Notes: generated by a model not told the origin, from the letters alone. 64,000 bases of DNA from Trichopria drosophilae (GCA_030407085.1 CM059584.1:93071001-93135000); one strand, 5' to 3'; shown: positions 22,561-34,019, numbered from the stretch's first letter. Translations and numbers: made by a program.

Positions 22561-24550
22561 TTCTTTGTATTTCTTAAACCTGGTTGATGGAAAAGATTCT
22601 CTGTGCTGACCATGCAATTAACGACTACTCTATAGTAAGATCGGGTAACTCTGATAAGAGAGGGGGAGGTAGCATTCTATTATAAAAGTGGACTTAATTG
22701 TACTATGATTAGTAACCCTGATGATAAATTTGACTTTAAACTATTAAGCTGTGCCTTTAATAGGTTTATAATTAGTGTTTTGTCTCACCCGTCGTACGTT
22801 TCCTTAAAATGTCTCACCACCTGATAATCTTTCATAAATTAACTTTATTGCTCTAGTGAGCAAGTAATTTTACTTGGAGATTTGAATGTTAATCCTAATG
22901 CCTGATCAACCTGATGTTGTATGTCTGACGGAACATTTTCTTCACTGTAATCTTCAGCAGTAAACCCTCCTGTGCACAAGGACCAGTATATGCGTCCAAA
23001 ACTACATTGTGTCCATATGGGAAAAGAAAAACTCGTGCACAAGAGGGTTAATAAAGTCAACAACAAGGAGTAAATCTTATTCCGCCTCGCTGATCAATAT
23101 TTTTATGGTCTATTTCTCCGTCAAAGTGTTAGATTCTCTCTCCACTAGTCACCTTACGGTTGCCGATAATAATTTAGCGGACTGTATAATGGATTGCCCC
23201 AATTCGCATAGGAACGAAAAATTTTTAATAATACGTGACTTCAAACATTTTGATTCAGTAAGGTTTTATACAGCTGTGATTAACGCTCCTTGGGGCTAAG
23301 TAACAAATGTAACTGATGCTAATCAAAAAGTTTCTTTATTAAACTCAATAATTATTAACTTGATGAGTTCGCTCCAAATAAATCCGTTAGTGTCCCAAAA
23401 GCCAATGTCCCCTGAGTAACTCGGATATTATTACTGAACATTTCGTCAATTGTCCACTTACTTTGCCAACCCTCAAGTTATCACATCTTTCATTTCTTCG
23501 CGATCCAATAAAGTTTCTAATTCCACTAAGTTTATATTTTCAGAAATCATCTTATCGAAACTCACCAATGTTATCTGGAAAGTTAACTCTATTTCTGCTG
23601 GTACGATGAAATATTTTTGAGAGTGTACAATTGCTGTTTACCAGACATTCTTTATATAATAAATTATATTATTACATTATTTAATTGCTACTGTTCGTCT
23701 GATCCCAAAAATATCAAAAGCAACATCGTTAAATGATTATCGGCCGATCAGGCCATTATCGATCTTCTCCAAAATAATTGAAGAAGTATGCTATCAGCTA
23801 TTACTTGATTACTTTTATTCTCATGACTTTTTTTCAAAGTACCAATCTGCGTTTTGTCGGTTCTTTGGCTGCGAAATGGCACTTATGGATACCTCAGACA
23901 TGGTTTTACCAAATTGAGACAATTATGGTTTAAATAACGTCAGTCTTCTTGATCTCATAAGGGTATTTGACGCCCTGACTCAAGAGATATTGGTCGCTAA
24001 ACGTTCCTATTATGGGATCTCTAGCAAAGCACGTAGATTGATGTAATATATCATAGATCCCAATCTGTAATGATCAATTGTCGAAATGATCTACAGTCAT
24101 CAACTCACAAATCCCTGATATGTAGAGTTCCACGAGGAGCGAAGTTAAGTTCGCTCCTTTTCATCATTTTATCTGCAGATATATGAATGCTGTTTAAAAG
24201 TCGATATCAGGACACACTTGGATGACATGCAGATTTTTATGCCTTGCCATCTTAACAACACTATTGAGGCTGTTAATGGCTTTAATCCAGATTTGACCCG
24301 TATTGACAAGTGGGCCGAAGATTATGCGCTCATTCATTTATTATACATCCTCAAAAATCAAAGATTTTGTTAGTCGGCAGTAGCAGTTTGCGAGATAGGG
24401 TTAATCTTGCCCAATTCTAGATTCTCATAAACGATGATACCATCCCTATTGTTAATGATGCGAAGAACCTTGGGCTGTATATTGACAGTTCTTGGTGCTT
24501 TTGACCTCATATATCTAAAAGGATGTAAATTTCCTACGGTAAACTAGAAA
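22561..24550 (+). pseudogene. Heavily decayed CR1/Jockey-type LINE ORF2
   Basis: An old LINE read on the plus strand through many frames. The endonuclease gives GSILLYKSGLNC (~22670-22705) and QVILLGDLNVNPN (~22860-22900). RT blocks appear at 23700-23780 (KSNIVK…LSADQAI, a corrupted RPI block), 24125-24170 (CRVPRGAKLSSLLFIIL, corrupting the usual PQGSVLGP), 24220-24245 (DMQIFMP-like, where YADD would be) and 24360-24500 (KSKILLVGSSSLRDRV, NLGLYIDSSW). Dozens of stops. It breaks off at about 24550 where SINE sequence on the other strand begins. A possible C-terminal piece follows at 25672. Confidence 0.6.
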
Positions 24551-24727
24551 GAATAAAGGATAAAGGAAAGGAATTATCCCCCGCTTTAATGACATTTTTT
24601 AGCCTATTCGCGGGTCGGCTCTCGGGTGGATAGGTCGGACAGAGAATCGAAGACATTACAAGACAAATACAAAGACAATACAAGGCAACACCCACCCAGA
24701 GCCAATCCCCCCATTACTGCGCCTCGT
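24551..24727 (-). repeat. SINE 3' domain and tail
   Basis: Reverse complement of 24551-24727 matches the 3' part of the SINE at 46748-47227: ATTGGCTCTGGGTGGGTGTTG, the CCACCCGAGAG…GACCCGCGAATAG block, ATGTCATTAAAGCGGGGG, then a degenerate (TCCTTTA)n tail. In this copy the upstream part is 5S-rRNA-like (24915-25010) rather than tRNA-like. Confidence 0.75.
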
Positions 24728-24914
24728 AGAGCGACTTGACCTCTCTGTATCGCATTTGCACAGGGTCTGGAAAACCTAGATAGATACAGTCGACGAACTA
24801 CTTTATCATCAGAGTATACTCTCTGATGGTAAAGCAGCTGTGTCTTCCACTCAGCAATCGGCCTGCTATCATTGCCGTAGCGGGCGCAACGCTCGTTTTT
24901 TTTTAATTTTAACA

Positions 24915-25010
24915 GTCACCCTTCCAAGTCAGGATCCCCAATCAGGATGCTTTACTTCAAAGAGCGACTGCGCGTCGCGTCGACCACAGGGCAATTGCTG
25001 TTGGTTATCC
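24915..25010 (-). repeat. 5S-rRNA-derived SINE head
   Basis: Reverse complement contains AAGTAAAGCATCC, then ATTGGGGATCCTGACTTGGA and AGGGTGACTG, which line up with the box A/IE/box C internal promoter of 5S rRNA (AATTAAGCAGC … GGTTAGTACTTGGATGGGTGACCG). A related copy is at 43370-43480. It is read towards the SINE 3' domain at 24727-24551, giving a 5S head–body–tail layout (SINE3-like). Confidence 0.65.
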
Positions 25011-25671
25011 GGTGGTTATGGTAAACTAGTACAACTTTATTCATACAGAAAGCCAGTGCTTGTATTTTAGGTGCCATGCCGACCTGTGTAGTATAAGGAC
25101 TCCCCCTCTTCGGGACGGGTACTGATTGGAATGCACCAACAACACCTGCCTGCACTGTATCCTCCGTTGGTTCAGAAGAATCTGTTTATCGTCACCACGA
25201 CCCGTCAGAGGCCAACCCAAGTAGAGGTTACTACCGAACGGACATGGCACGCCGTAGCGCTCCCCCATGTGGAATCCGCTGGTAGAAGCTTGACACCGCA
25301 CCCCGACTCCTCAGTGCGGTGAGTATCTCGAGTCATGCTACAAACTGGAAATCGATGGTAACATATCAACCAAACGATTAGGCCCGTGAGGTCGTCAATT
25401 CTCGAAGTTCACGAAGAGGACGGAGTATACAAAAGCATTGCTCCTCTTCGAGTTCGGGCTCGACGACCCATCGCTCTTCTTTGCTGACGGAGATACTTGA
25501 TTCGCCCTCTACACAAACCCCCCTGTGGAGAAACTTTATCTATACGGGAAAGAGTTGACACTTGAAACTATGTTGTAACTTTGTGAGTTACTGGTTCTCC
25601 CACAAGTTTGTTACTACATTTCAGTCTATGGGACATGTATTACTAGTAAAGAACGGAGTTGAATCCAAGCT
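25011..25671. other. Unassigned, probably further SINE or LINE debris
   Basis: Moderately GC-rich, no motif recognised. Open frames on both strands at 25041-25322 look incidental. Confidence 0.3.
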
Positions 25672-25881
25672 ATGAATTGGCTGGGCAGGAGTTCTATTGC
25701 ACACAGGAGAGAGGTAATTTCCAACACGCTCCGGGCCTTATCAAGTTTTATTGTAAACATTTTTAATTATATACCTCTTATGATAAGAAAATTGGTTTGT
25801 TCTCGGTTTGGTTTTATTGTTAGGGTGAAAGAGCATTTACTGGACTCGGATAAAATAAAAGTTCATATACGGAAGGTATAA
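25672..25881 (+). pseudogene. Possible LINE C-terminal fragment
   Basis: A 69-codon open frame whose second half (NIFNYIPLMIRKLVCSRFGF, then VRVKEHLLDSD) resembles the extreme C-terminus of CR1/Jockey-type ORF2, which usually ends in an F-K-x-x-L-K-x-x-L pattern. Same strand as the LINE at 22561-24550 and could be its end, displaced by the SINE material between. No catalytic motif to confirm it. Confidence 0.35.
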
Positions 25882-26208
25882 TACGTTTATTATCACTTAT
25901 ATGCTGTTTCATTCGTTTTATGAATTTTTGAAATATTATAACTTTCGTGTTTATTGCCTACCTCTTTACTGATTACTTTTTAAGCAATGTCTGGCATGTA
26001 CAAAAAGGCATTGCGTTTACGAGTTATTTACAAATATCATGTATATTTTTAATTCTGTGTCCTCCGTAACGTTTTACTCCGTGTTTATGTATGTGTTATA
26101 TATGGATCAGGCTGTGAAACGCACTTTGGGATTGTCAATTTTATATTTATATATATTATCAGGTTTATTTCCAATATAGGCGTTAATAATAATAATAATA
26201 ATAATTTC
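25882..26208. other. AT-rich stretch, nothing recognised
   Basis: Could be 3' UTR of the LINE piece before it. Ends in an (AAT)n run at about 26184-26206. Confidence 0.4.
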
Positions 26209-26531
26209 AATGGGGCGAGATGGTTACGACGGCTAAGGCGTCCGCCTTGTTTCGTAACTTGAACGTCTCCGAAGGTTCTGGGTTCGATTCCTCGAGCAGG
26301 ACATTTTCTGCGCGTTGAATTAATTGCATTCAGTACCGACACTGCAATCACCTACCTCATGGTTTGGGGCGTGGTTGCAGTGTAATTTCACGCTGATTTG
26401 GTAGAGATTTGAGCAAACAATTTCACACTTTTCGTACAGATTGAGCGACACAAGAAACCAATGTTGTTATTAAAGTTATTATTAAAATAATAATAATAAT
26501 AATAATAACAATAACAACAACAACAAAATAA
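26209..26531 (+). repeat. tRNA-derived SINE with (AAT)n tail
   Basis: The head has box A (GATGGTTACGACGGCTAAGG) and a clean box B (GGGTTCGATTCC) 50 bp on, followed by an unrelated body and an (AAT/AAC)n tail. The head is homologous to that of the SINE at 46748-47227 (shared CTAAGGCGTC and the AACGTC…GAAGG stretch before box B) but the body and tail differ. Confidence 0.75.
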
Positions 26532-26559
26532 TAATAAGGGCTAACATACGGAAGGAACA

Positions 26560-27470
26560 TCTCTGTATGTCGCAGGGACAGCATATCGACAAGCCGGCAT
26601 CGATAATTCTTTCGAAATGTCCAAGTACTTGGCTTGTCGGTAGAGATGACCTTCTCGTTCTTAAGATCAGTTGGCTTGAAATCCGAGACCGAGAGTTTTA
26701 CCTTCGCATGCCAGGATGGAGCCATCAATATCTTAGCGTATCGCCAGACCATCTTACATCAGGCTTTACAGAGTACGCTCTGTACATCGTGTAGATGTCA
26801 TGCTGAGATACTAATGTTTTGGCAGCATGTCCAAGATATGCAGTTTCAGCATACATCGCCGCAACACTTATTGCATTGATGCAACCCCAGTTTTACCGTA
26901 CGTCCCCACTGATATTTAATCCATAGTCGGGAATGAGTCGTGCCGAATATACTGGAATTACTCATTCCCGATGAGCAGGCAAATAACAGCCAATAAGCCT
27001 GACATCGTCCTTGTTGACTTCTATGACAAATCCATCTTCGTCATCGAGTTCTCTGCACCAGCAGAGACAAATATAGCCAGCAAAGAAGACGAAAAACGGA
27101 TGAAATATCAGGAACTCCTGTTCGAGATTCGCAAGCTGTATCAAGGGTTCTGGGAGTGAGAGTGCTGGGAGGAATGAGACCAACTTTCATCCAAAACATC
27201 AAAAGCATTCCGGCCTGCCGAGAACATACAAATTGCATCGCAGGCCGAATGCAGAAAGCAGTGCTGCTGGGATCTCTCCGTCTACAGAGGTTACACGAGA
27301 TCCTGTAACCACTTACCCGATGGTAGAGGTAGTGGTTGCAGTTACGAAAGAAATGGCCTGGTGCAGTCTGCAGAGGAGGAGATGGATATCGGGGCCACTT
27401 TTCTGCTGCAGACTGCACACGTGGATTATGGAGGGCCAAGGGAGTGAATAATATTTTTCGCACTAATAAA
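26560..27470 (+). pseudogene. R4/Dong-like LINE remnant with restriction-like endonuclease
   Basis: The C-terminal end of a LINE that uses a restriction-like nuclease instead of APE. A corrupted Cys/His cluster with AACPRYAV lies at 26790-26880. Then comes ITANKPDIVLVDFYDKSIFV (26980-27040) followed by IEFSAPAETNI and EKRMKYQELLFEIRKLY, the PD-(D/E)-x-K-like core and the KY-x-L-x-x-E-x-x-x-L helix typical of this group. After a stop at 27157 further pieces read like the distal IPIVIGALG-type region (27165-27310). Most catalytic acids (PD, D, E) are still visible. RT is missing or unrecognisable upstream. Confidence 0.65.
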
Positions 27471-27695
27471 TATAATTATTTCTATGAATCCCCCTACTAT
27501 TCGCTATATTTTGTATCCATTTTATTTTTTTTTAAATCACTAAATGGCATACGAAAATAGATATGTTAAGCTAAATGTTCTGCCTAATCTAAAAAATTCT
27601 GGGGGGTTTGCACAGAGAACGTTCCGTATATATATTAATTTGACAGTATTTGCTTCTTGAAAATTAGTTTTAACCAATTTTTTCATCGTACTTAC
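27471..27695. other. Probable LMO intron sequence
   Basis: AT-rich, directly downstream (minus strand) of the LMO exon, starting with its GTAAGT donor. No further LIM exon is visible here. Confidence 0.5.
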
Positions 27696-27959
27696 CGATG
27701 ATAGCACTGTTGACATGCGAAACACTCTAAATGATACACATTTGCTCTGGCACGCATAACCATTTCAAAAGCTGGTATAGGTTTGTTACATGCCGAACAA
27801 TGTCCCGTATTGCCGAATAATCTTAGGTAATCTCTTTTACATAGAATTAGATTAGCTTTAGTGTAGAATGTCGATCCAACTTCTCCTAAGCGGCAGTCGC
27901 AACATCCGCACTTTAAACAATCTTCATGCCAATGTACCTCCAGTGCTTTTAGTAGAAAT
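27696..27959 (-). CDS. Bx: Internal exon of a LIM-only (LMO/Beadex-like) gene
   Basis: A host exon, not transposon. LMO proteins are nuclear adaptors made of two LIM zinc-binding domains that bind LDB/Chip and other factors. The exon is 264 bp: acceptor AG at 27961-27960, one base, 87 uninterrupted codons, two bases, then donor GTAAGT from 27695. It encodes the second half of LIM1 ([20 protein letters not shown], then [11 protein letters not shown]) and the first part of LIM2 ([20 protein letters not shown], then [12 protein letters not shown]), with all expected Cys/His/Asp ligands. From memory of the family it is closest to Drosophila Beadex (dLMO), with LMO1-3 next and LMO4 less so. No flanking exon is recognisable in the window, so both introns run out into repeats. 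Looks intact and under constraint. Confidence 0.9.
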
Positions 27960-28649
27960 CTATTTTAACAAAAAATATATTATGGATCAATTTATATATT
28001 ATTTCGTGGAATCGGTACTAACACAACATATAAACTCAAGTATTCACTATAAAGAATAGTTATCATAAATCTTAAATTAATCAGTAATATTTATTTTACT
28101 ATAAGTTAATTATTTTCTCAGAAATATAAAACCTAAGTGATTGAATAAATTATCGTCAACATCATTTTGAATATATTACATGGCATTCTAACTGTGCGTG
28201 TTAGCAGACAATTTTTAAAATATTATTTTTAAACGATCATATGTGACTTAATTACTTCTTTCACAATTGTTATAACGGTAAATTTATAAAATAATAGTAC
28301 CTGTCAATACAGTATTAAGATAACTGTGAAAGTTTGAAAATGCTTTAAAACATTAATGTTTGAACAAAACATGCAAATTTGCTAATAACCTAGCCATTAG
28401 CCACTTTATTAATTAGGTATTTTTTATAAATCGCAATGCAATTTTTTAATATAATCTGCTTTAAACTTGGCGGTATGTTATAACTTGCTGGTTTTGAGTT
28501 TGAATAATAATACTGCAAATTAAATTTTGCTCACGCGAGACACTGACGACAATCCAATCAGAATGGAATATCACGCCGAATAGAAAAAAAAAGTCTAACT
28601 TGAAATTACTAGAATGGTCATCAGCAATCGCGAGCAGAAATCTGTCCAG
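27960..28649. other. AT-rich, probable LMO intron
   Basis: Upstream (minus strand) intron sequence beginning with the acceptor of the LMO exon. No coding frame or element end seen. Confidence 0.5.
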
Positions 28650-28960
28650 GCTGCCTGAAAACTTATCAGGGCCTGATCAGGCATCAATCAGGCCCGCCTG
28701 ATAAGGTGTACCTTATCACTCCCAGATCAGGCCCTGAACAGGCAGAAATCAGGCGCGCCTGATAATGTGTCTTGTCACTTCCGGATCAGGCCCTGACCAG
28801 GCTGCAATCAGGCGCGCCTAATAAGGTGTCCATTCTCACTCCCGGATCAGGCCCTGAACAGGCAGCAGTCATGCGCGCCTGATAAGGTGGGTCTTAATAC
28901 TGCCGGACCATGCATTCGTCAGAGGACCTGCATCTTATCAGGCAAACGTAGTTGTTGCCT
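28650..28960. repeat. CCTGATCAGG palindrome array, left
   Basis: About four to five units of ~60 bp, each with GATCAGGCCCTGA…CAGGC and AGGCGCGCCTGATAA blocks (units start near 28663, 28724, 28783, 28844). The motifs are self-complementary and could fold into hairpins. A second array of the same motif, without the ~60-bp regularity, is at 30025-30265. Confidence 0.8.
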
Positions 28961-29670
28961 GACCATGTTCGAAACAGAGGATTGCAGAGCACACTTTACT
29001 TGTAGCTGCATATAAGAATTTGTTATAAACGTCATTAAAAGAGGTTTCACGAGAAATATGAATGCGACATATGATTCTACGGGATAAATTATATGAAAAA
29101 CCTACATGTATTATTGTATTACTATTATATAGAATAAATAACAATAATAGATATACGTTTCATACATAATTTACTCCGTAATATCGATTGCCGCAAATAA
29201 ACGTTGTCTAAAACCGTGTTTGACGAAATTGTTTATAAAATATTAATATAAATAATTATATAATTATAAATAAGAAAACTTATTTTTATCATATATCCTA
29301 TGTCCAGTCGTTAATTTGGCTCTAACCGCCATGTGATTAGCATGGGGCAAAGCTGATTTTCGATCATATTATTTACTTATTATTTTTAACAACAAATTTA
29401 GGACTTAACACAACGTCGTACATATTTTCGGTTCAATTTTTCTCTTAGATTGGATTAAAACCGCCAGATTTAATGTAGAACCACTATTGTCGAAGTTGTT
29501 TCTTGACAAAATGTTATAAACTATTATTTTTTATAAACAAAAAAACACGGGTATTTGATTTTTGGCAGGTATTTTATTGACGATAGTTGGTTTGACGCTA
29601 CCTGAGGTTTACTAGGTATGGGCCTTAATGGGTTAATAGAAGACACAATTTTTTGTAAAATGCTGCAATT
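28961..29670. other. AT-rich interval between palindrome arrays
   Basis: No coding potential or RNA gene recognised. Confidence 0.5.
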
Positions 29671-29673
29671 GCG

Positions 29674-29745
29674 AGCGTAGCGTAGTGGTTAAGGCTCCAG
29701 CGTAGTGAGCGAGAGACCCGCGTTCGATTCCCGGTCGGGGTAACA
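29674..29745 (+). repeat. tRNA-like sequence (SINE head or tRNA pseudogene)
   Basis: AGCGTAGTGGTTAAGG (box A-like) and GCGTTCGATTCCC (box B, 29720-29732) at tRNA spacing, ending GGTCGGGGTA and followed by a T-rich run. The acceptor stem ends do not pair well and the anticodon arm is irregular, so a functional tRNA is unlikely. Confidence 0.6.
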
Positions 29746-30024
29746 TTTTTTCTTATTTATTTGCGAGCATTGAAAAATGCAAATACAGGATGCGATATAT
29801 AAAAGTATAATATAAAATATAAATAATATAAAACATTTTTAATGTTTAAAAATTAAATTCAGAAATAAAAATTAACATAATCATTTGAATGACACATTTA
29901 TAAAATGTTGGATTAATAATATAATAAATATATATCATTAAATATAAAGTGTATATAAAAGTGACTCGCACATTTGTTTGATTCATTTTATTTAATTATT
30001 AATTGTGTCGGTTTATCGACGTGG

Positions 30025-30265
30025 ACCCCTGATCAGGCCCTGATATCGAGAATCGCAAAACTGCGATAAAAAAGGGCCTGATCAAGCCCTGATCAAGCCC
30101 TGACAGAGGCCTGACCAGGGCCTTATTTCAGGATGCCTGATCAGGCCCGGACCAAATTAATCGATATGTTTCTGATCAGGCCCTGATAGGGTAGCCTGAT
30201 AAGGGCCTGAAATATAATCACGCAGCCTGAGTAGGGTCTGATCAGGGCCGTATCGAAATCTCGAC
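30025..30265. repeat. CCTGATCAGG palindrome array, right
   Basis: Seven or more GCCTGATCAGG/GGGCCTGATCA(A/G)G motifs at irregular spacing. With the left array it brackets about 1.1 kb, as expected of subterminal repeats of a DNA transposon. I could not identify matching terminal inverted repeats or a target duplication. Confidence 0.75.
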
Positions 30266-31029
30266 TCGGGATGCGTTCGATTTATGCTGATGTTACTTAA
30301 AGGAACGGGAGAGAATTCTCAGTCAAATAACAAAAAATGACAATGAAACTAATTAAACCCAACGAAAGGTTAATTTCTAATAAAATATATTAAAAAACAA
30401 GATTCATTTGGTATAGTAACTAATATATTCAATAGGATGCAAAGACATAAATGTTACCTCCACAGGGTGGACTTAATGCATATATTCCTTCACTCAATAT
30501 GAAAGTGACTGCCATCGAGTTCTATGAGAGATGCCTATCCGGTTGATAAATCCAGCATAACCGCATTATTGATCGCTAACTGTGACTCTCATAGTAGTTG
30601 GGTGATAATTTCTCAACCGTTACCTTGGTTTCCTTCGAAGGGGAACTCTCCTTAATTTCCAAGCGGCCAACTAGGCCAAACAGGAAAACTGAAATGCCTT
30701 TGTCGTCAATAGTTAGTCTCTACTGAATAGACGATCCCGCTCCATCCGATTCCGAAGTAACAGATTCGATTGTGATAATTTGAATTAATAACATTTAGAA
30801 ATTGATTGAAACATAAGATGAAAGGCGACTTTAAATGTTATAAATAAGCAAAATAAATTCATAAATAAAATCAATTAGTTAAATGAATTTTAACGCTACA
30901 AAAGAGAAAATAAAACACAGATATGTAAGAAATTGTGACTGTAAAGAAAAATCACTGAATAATTATCATTAAAAAAATATGAACAAAATTTTTTATTTTC
31001 GGAATATTATTTAATGTTTCGTAACATTA
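30266..31029. other. Unassigned interval
   Basis: A segment at 30440-30770 has somewhat higher GC than its surroundings and short open frames, but nothing recognisable. Confidence 0.35.
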
Positions 31030-31239
31030 TCGTACGAGTCTCGTTCTCGAGATTACACAAATAACTAAATAGTACCGTCCTCTCGGTGCAGGAAAAGTCA
31101 CAATTTTAGAGATTTTTAAAAAGCAAAATACGCCCTAAGAGCTGCATTAACTTCTTTCTATCATAATGTTTTTCGTGCAGAAAGCTATCACACACAGTGG
31201 TTATAATTTAATATAAGAAATGGGAAAAGATCTATAGAA

Positions 31240-32130
31240 TATTAGAAAAGACTGAGGAATTAAAGAAGAAGTTAAGAAAGTTGGAAGACCAATTAGAAAA
31301 AAGGAGTTCAAGAGGTCGGAAAAAACATATAGAAATAATAGGAGAAGGAACTCAGACGATGATCGGTATTATAGAAGAAATTCTTCTGAACGCGATCGTT
31401 ATTCCCGATTCTCCTGGTCTCCTTCTTAAAGAAGCGAGAGCAGAACTCATTCTCGTTCATATGACAGTCATATGTCAAAAAGTGATAACACTATCGATTC
31501 AATACCGATGAGACAACATTTTAAAAAGTATGTGGAAAATGACTCTACGATACGTGATTTTTCAGAAATTGACGGTAAACACTTAAAATTATATTGTCGG
31601 TGGCTCTACTTATAGCAGTAGAACAAATCCGTACATTTGATAATTGTGTTGAACTTAACCTTTAAATCGAAGTCTTTAACACAAAGTAAGAAGTATATTT
31701 TGAATATTTTGATTCGACGGTGGGCTTACTTACAGAAGTGAGACAAACCGTTTCTAAATTAAGGAACAACATTTGTACCTTGTTCTATATTTAAAATTTT
31801 AATATTTAAAAAGTTTAAGTTTTATGGGAAATATTTCTAATAACGAACAAGATACCCGGTCTTTAAATGGAGAAGCGCCTAAGAAAAATGACAAATGTTC
31901 ATCCTCTAAGAAAATCGTCGATGAAACTTTAAAATTATAAGGGGATGATGTTGACTTACCTGAAACCAAGGAAGTTGAATTTCATCCGGATTTAGCATCT
32001 CGATGGAAAACCTTATTAATTAAAGTTATGAAAAACGAAGAAAAAACAAGACTTGTAAATAAATATTCTCGGAAAGTCAACTGTCCACTTGAGGCTCAAA
32101 ATTCGACAGTTATATAAAATGGACCATTTT
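31240..32130 (+). pseudogene. DIRS-type gag remnant
   Basis: The first part is Arg/Ser-rich in one frame (31290-31500, with SYDSHMSKSDNTIDSIPMRQ), consistent with the basic N-terminal portion of DIRS gag. The second part (31824-32120) reads MGNISNNEQD…, then EVEFHPDLASRWKTLLIKVM and EKTRLVNKYSRKVNCPL, a pattern I recognise from DIRS-element gag proteins (L-H-x-D-L-A-x-R-W, then a NCP box). A stop at 31937 and frame changes break it. It is cut off at about 32118 by the CCGCCAT satellite. Confidence 0.5.
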
Positions 32131-32470
32131 GAATTTTTGAAATCTGAATGTCATACATGTCAGTTACTATTCAGCGAACACGAAAACCTCCGAGTAACAA
32201 ATTTTAAGCGAATCCGATAAATTTTACAAGTCGTCCGCCATAATCGATTCGCCATTTTGAATTTCTGACATCTGATGTTATATTCGTGTTTAGAGACCCC
32301 GAAACCCCCAGAGTAACAATTTCCAAGCGAATCCAATCAATTTTGACAAAATTAGCCCGTCATATTGGATCCGCCATTTTAAATTTTTAAAATCTAATTT
32401 CATATTTGTAATCGGCGCCCCTAAAAACCCCCCACTAATAAGTATCAAGCGAATCCGACAATTTTGTAAA
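32118..32470 (+). repeat. CCGCCAT satellite, array 1
   Basis: About three units of roughly 115-120 bp: (C/T)CGCCATTTTGAATTT … ATCTGA … CCCCGAAAACCCCC(G/C)AGTAACAA … AAGCGAATCCGA. Same family as arrays at 35655, 36590 and 39290. Confidence 0.85.
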
Positions 32471-32724
32471 TTAGTTGTATGTACGAGCAGTGTAAGACAA
32501 TTTTTATGTCAAACAAATCATGTTTTTAACAGTTCATTTAGTTTGTTGTTACCGTTATCTCTATATCTTCGAAAAGTATAGGGTTGAAGCTGCAATTTAA
32601 CCACTCTGACAAGTCTCTAGCACATCGAGTTTACCCGGTAGACAATTTCAAAAAATACCAAAAACGTGATTTTCGAAATTTCGTGTATCCCTCACAGACC
32701 GCACAGGGATACAAGATCAAGTAC
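32471..32724. other. Unassigned gap
   Basis: No recognised element; short frame at 32584 is not matched to anything. Confidence 0.4.
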
Positions 32725-33240
32725 AATCCACCGCAACAGAGGACTCAAACAAGCAACTGCGACGGTCCCTCCTGTCATCGGTAGTAAGCTCCGTCATCCT
32801 CAACGGGACACCGATCTGGGCTTATGCAATAAACACCCATAAGAGCTATGGACCCGCTTGCCGGCGGGCCTACAGAACATCCGCCCTAATAGTTGGCCGT
32901 ACCTACCGTACTGTATCGGACATCGCTCTCTCGGTGGTCGCAGGGCTTCAACCGATGGACCTCCTTGCATCCGAGAGAGCCGCAGTACACAGTGAAGGCA
33001 AGGGTACAAGGCAGAACATCGCCGACCAGGAGGATAACCACAAGAAATGGTCCAGCAGAATCATAGACCAGTGGCAACAAAGATGGGATACAGCAGACTC
33101 GGGGCGATAGACCCACTGCGACATCCCAGATGTAGCAAAGTGGACGGGCAGACGACACGGGCACGTCACCTTCCATCTGACCCAGATGCGTACCATCGCC
33201 ACTTCCATTATCGATAGGCTGAATTCCATGTGGTAAATAG
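32725..33240 (+). pseudogene. R1-clade LINE ORF2 C-terminal fragment
   Basis: One frame reads LLSSVVSSVILNGTPIWAYA, YRTVSDIALSVVAGLQPMDL and, after a stop, DIPDVAKWTGRRHGHVTFHL followed by TQM. This is the post-RT connecting region of R1/Waldo/TRAS-type LINEs (…S-V-x-x-S-x-L-L-Y-G-x-P-I-W…, …R-T-V-S-x-x-A…, …P-D-V-x-x-W…H-G-x-x-x-F-H-L-T-Q). It is only about 165 residues long and lacks RT and the terminal Cys/His patch, being cut at 33230 by a palindromic element. Different family from the R1-like copy at 1-12.4 kb. Confidence 0.75.
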
Positions 33241-33959
33241 ATCCCATTCGATTTGGCTGAAATTTGAATATGATGTAGATAAAAGCTGTCTAATCCAAAG
33301 TTCTCATAGGCTGAAGGATCAATAATGGCTAGTTTCTGAGATATTCGAATCGGGAGAATAGAATAATGGGTAATTTAACAGGGTGTAGCTGAACCACTTT
33401 TAATTGCGAGTGTCATGCATATGGAATTTTCTAGCTAGGATTGATAATTTGCAATCATACGAACGCAACATCGCCAAAATTGAAATATTTTATCGGGCCC
33501 TTTTAAGAAAAATCGTGATTAAGCACCAAGAAACGTAGAATTTTTAAGTTCTTTTTATTTCCGATCAAAGTTGAGCTCCAATCGAAAAATCTTTTACGGT
33601 CAAGTTGTAGATATTACAAAGATTTACAACTTTTGTATACATCTTTTTTCACATAAATAATATTCCATATAATAATATTCCAGATAAATAAATAAAAACG
33701 TTTTCTCGCGCAAAAAAAAATATTTTTTCAAAAAATTTGGAGGAAACTTGCCTTTTTATGTCCCAAATAAGGTGTAACTTTGTCAAACAAAAATATTCAT
33801 ATTTAGATGTTATATTGAATTAAAAGCCAAAAATTACCCCTAACTTCAACCGAACATTCTCGCGTTAAACTTTCAGATTTTTAAACGTTTTGTAGTGGTT
33901 TTTGTTCGTTGAAAAGTGCGTGTGTGTGTGCGTGCGGGCGTGCGTACGTGCGTGCGTGC

Positions 33960-34019
<60 letters not shown>

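Noticed and set aside
27471..27695. Next LMO exon downstream of the donor
   Set aside because: Looked for the conserved continuation of LIM2 on the minus strand and found only AT-rich sequence.
29674..29745. Functional tRNA gene
   Set aside because: Box A and B are present but acceptor-stem ends do not pair convincingly and the anticodon arm is irregular. More likely SINE head or pseudogene.
32800..33247. Minus-strand ORFs of 69-99 codons
   Set aside because: Antisense to the R1-clade C-terminal fragment on the plus strand.
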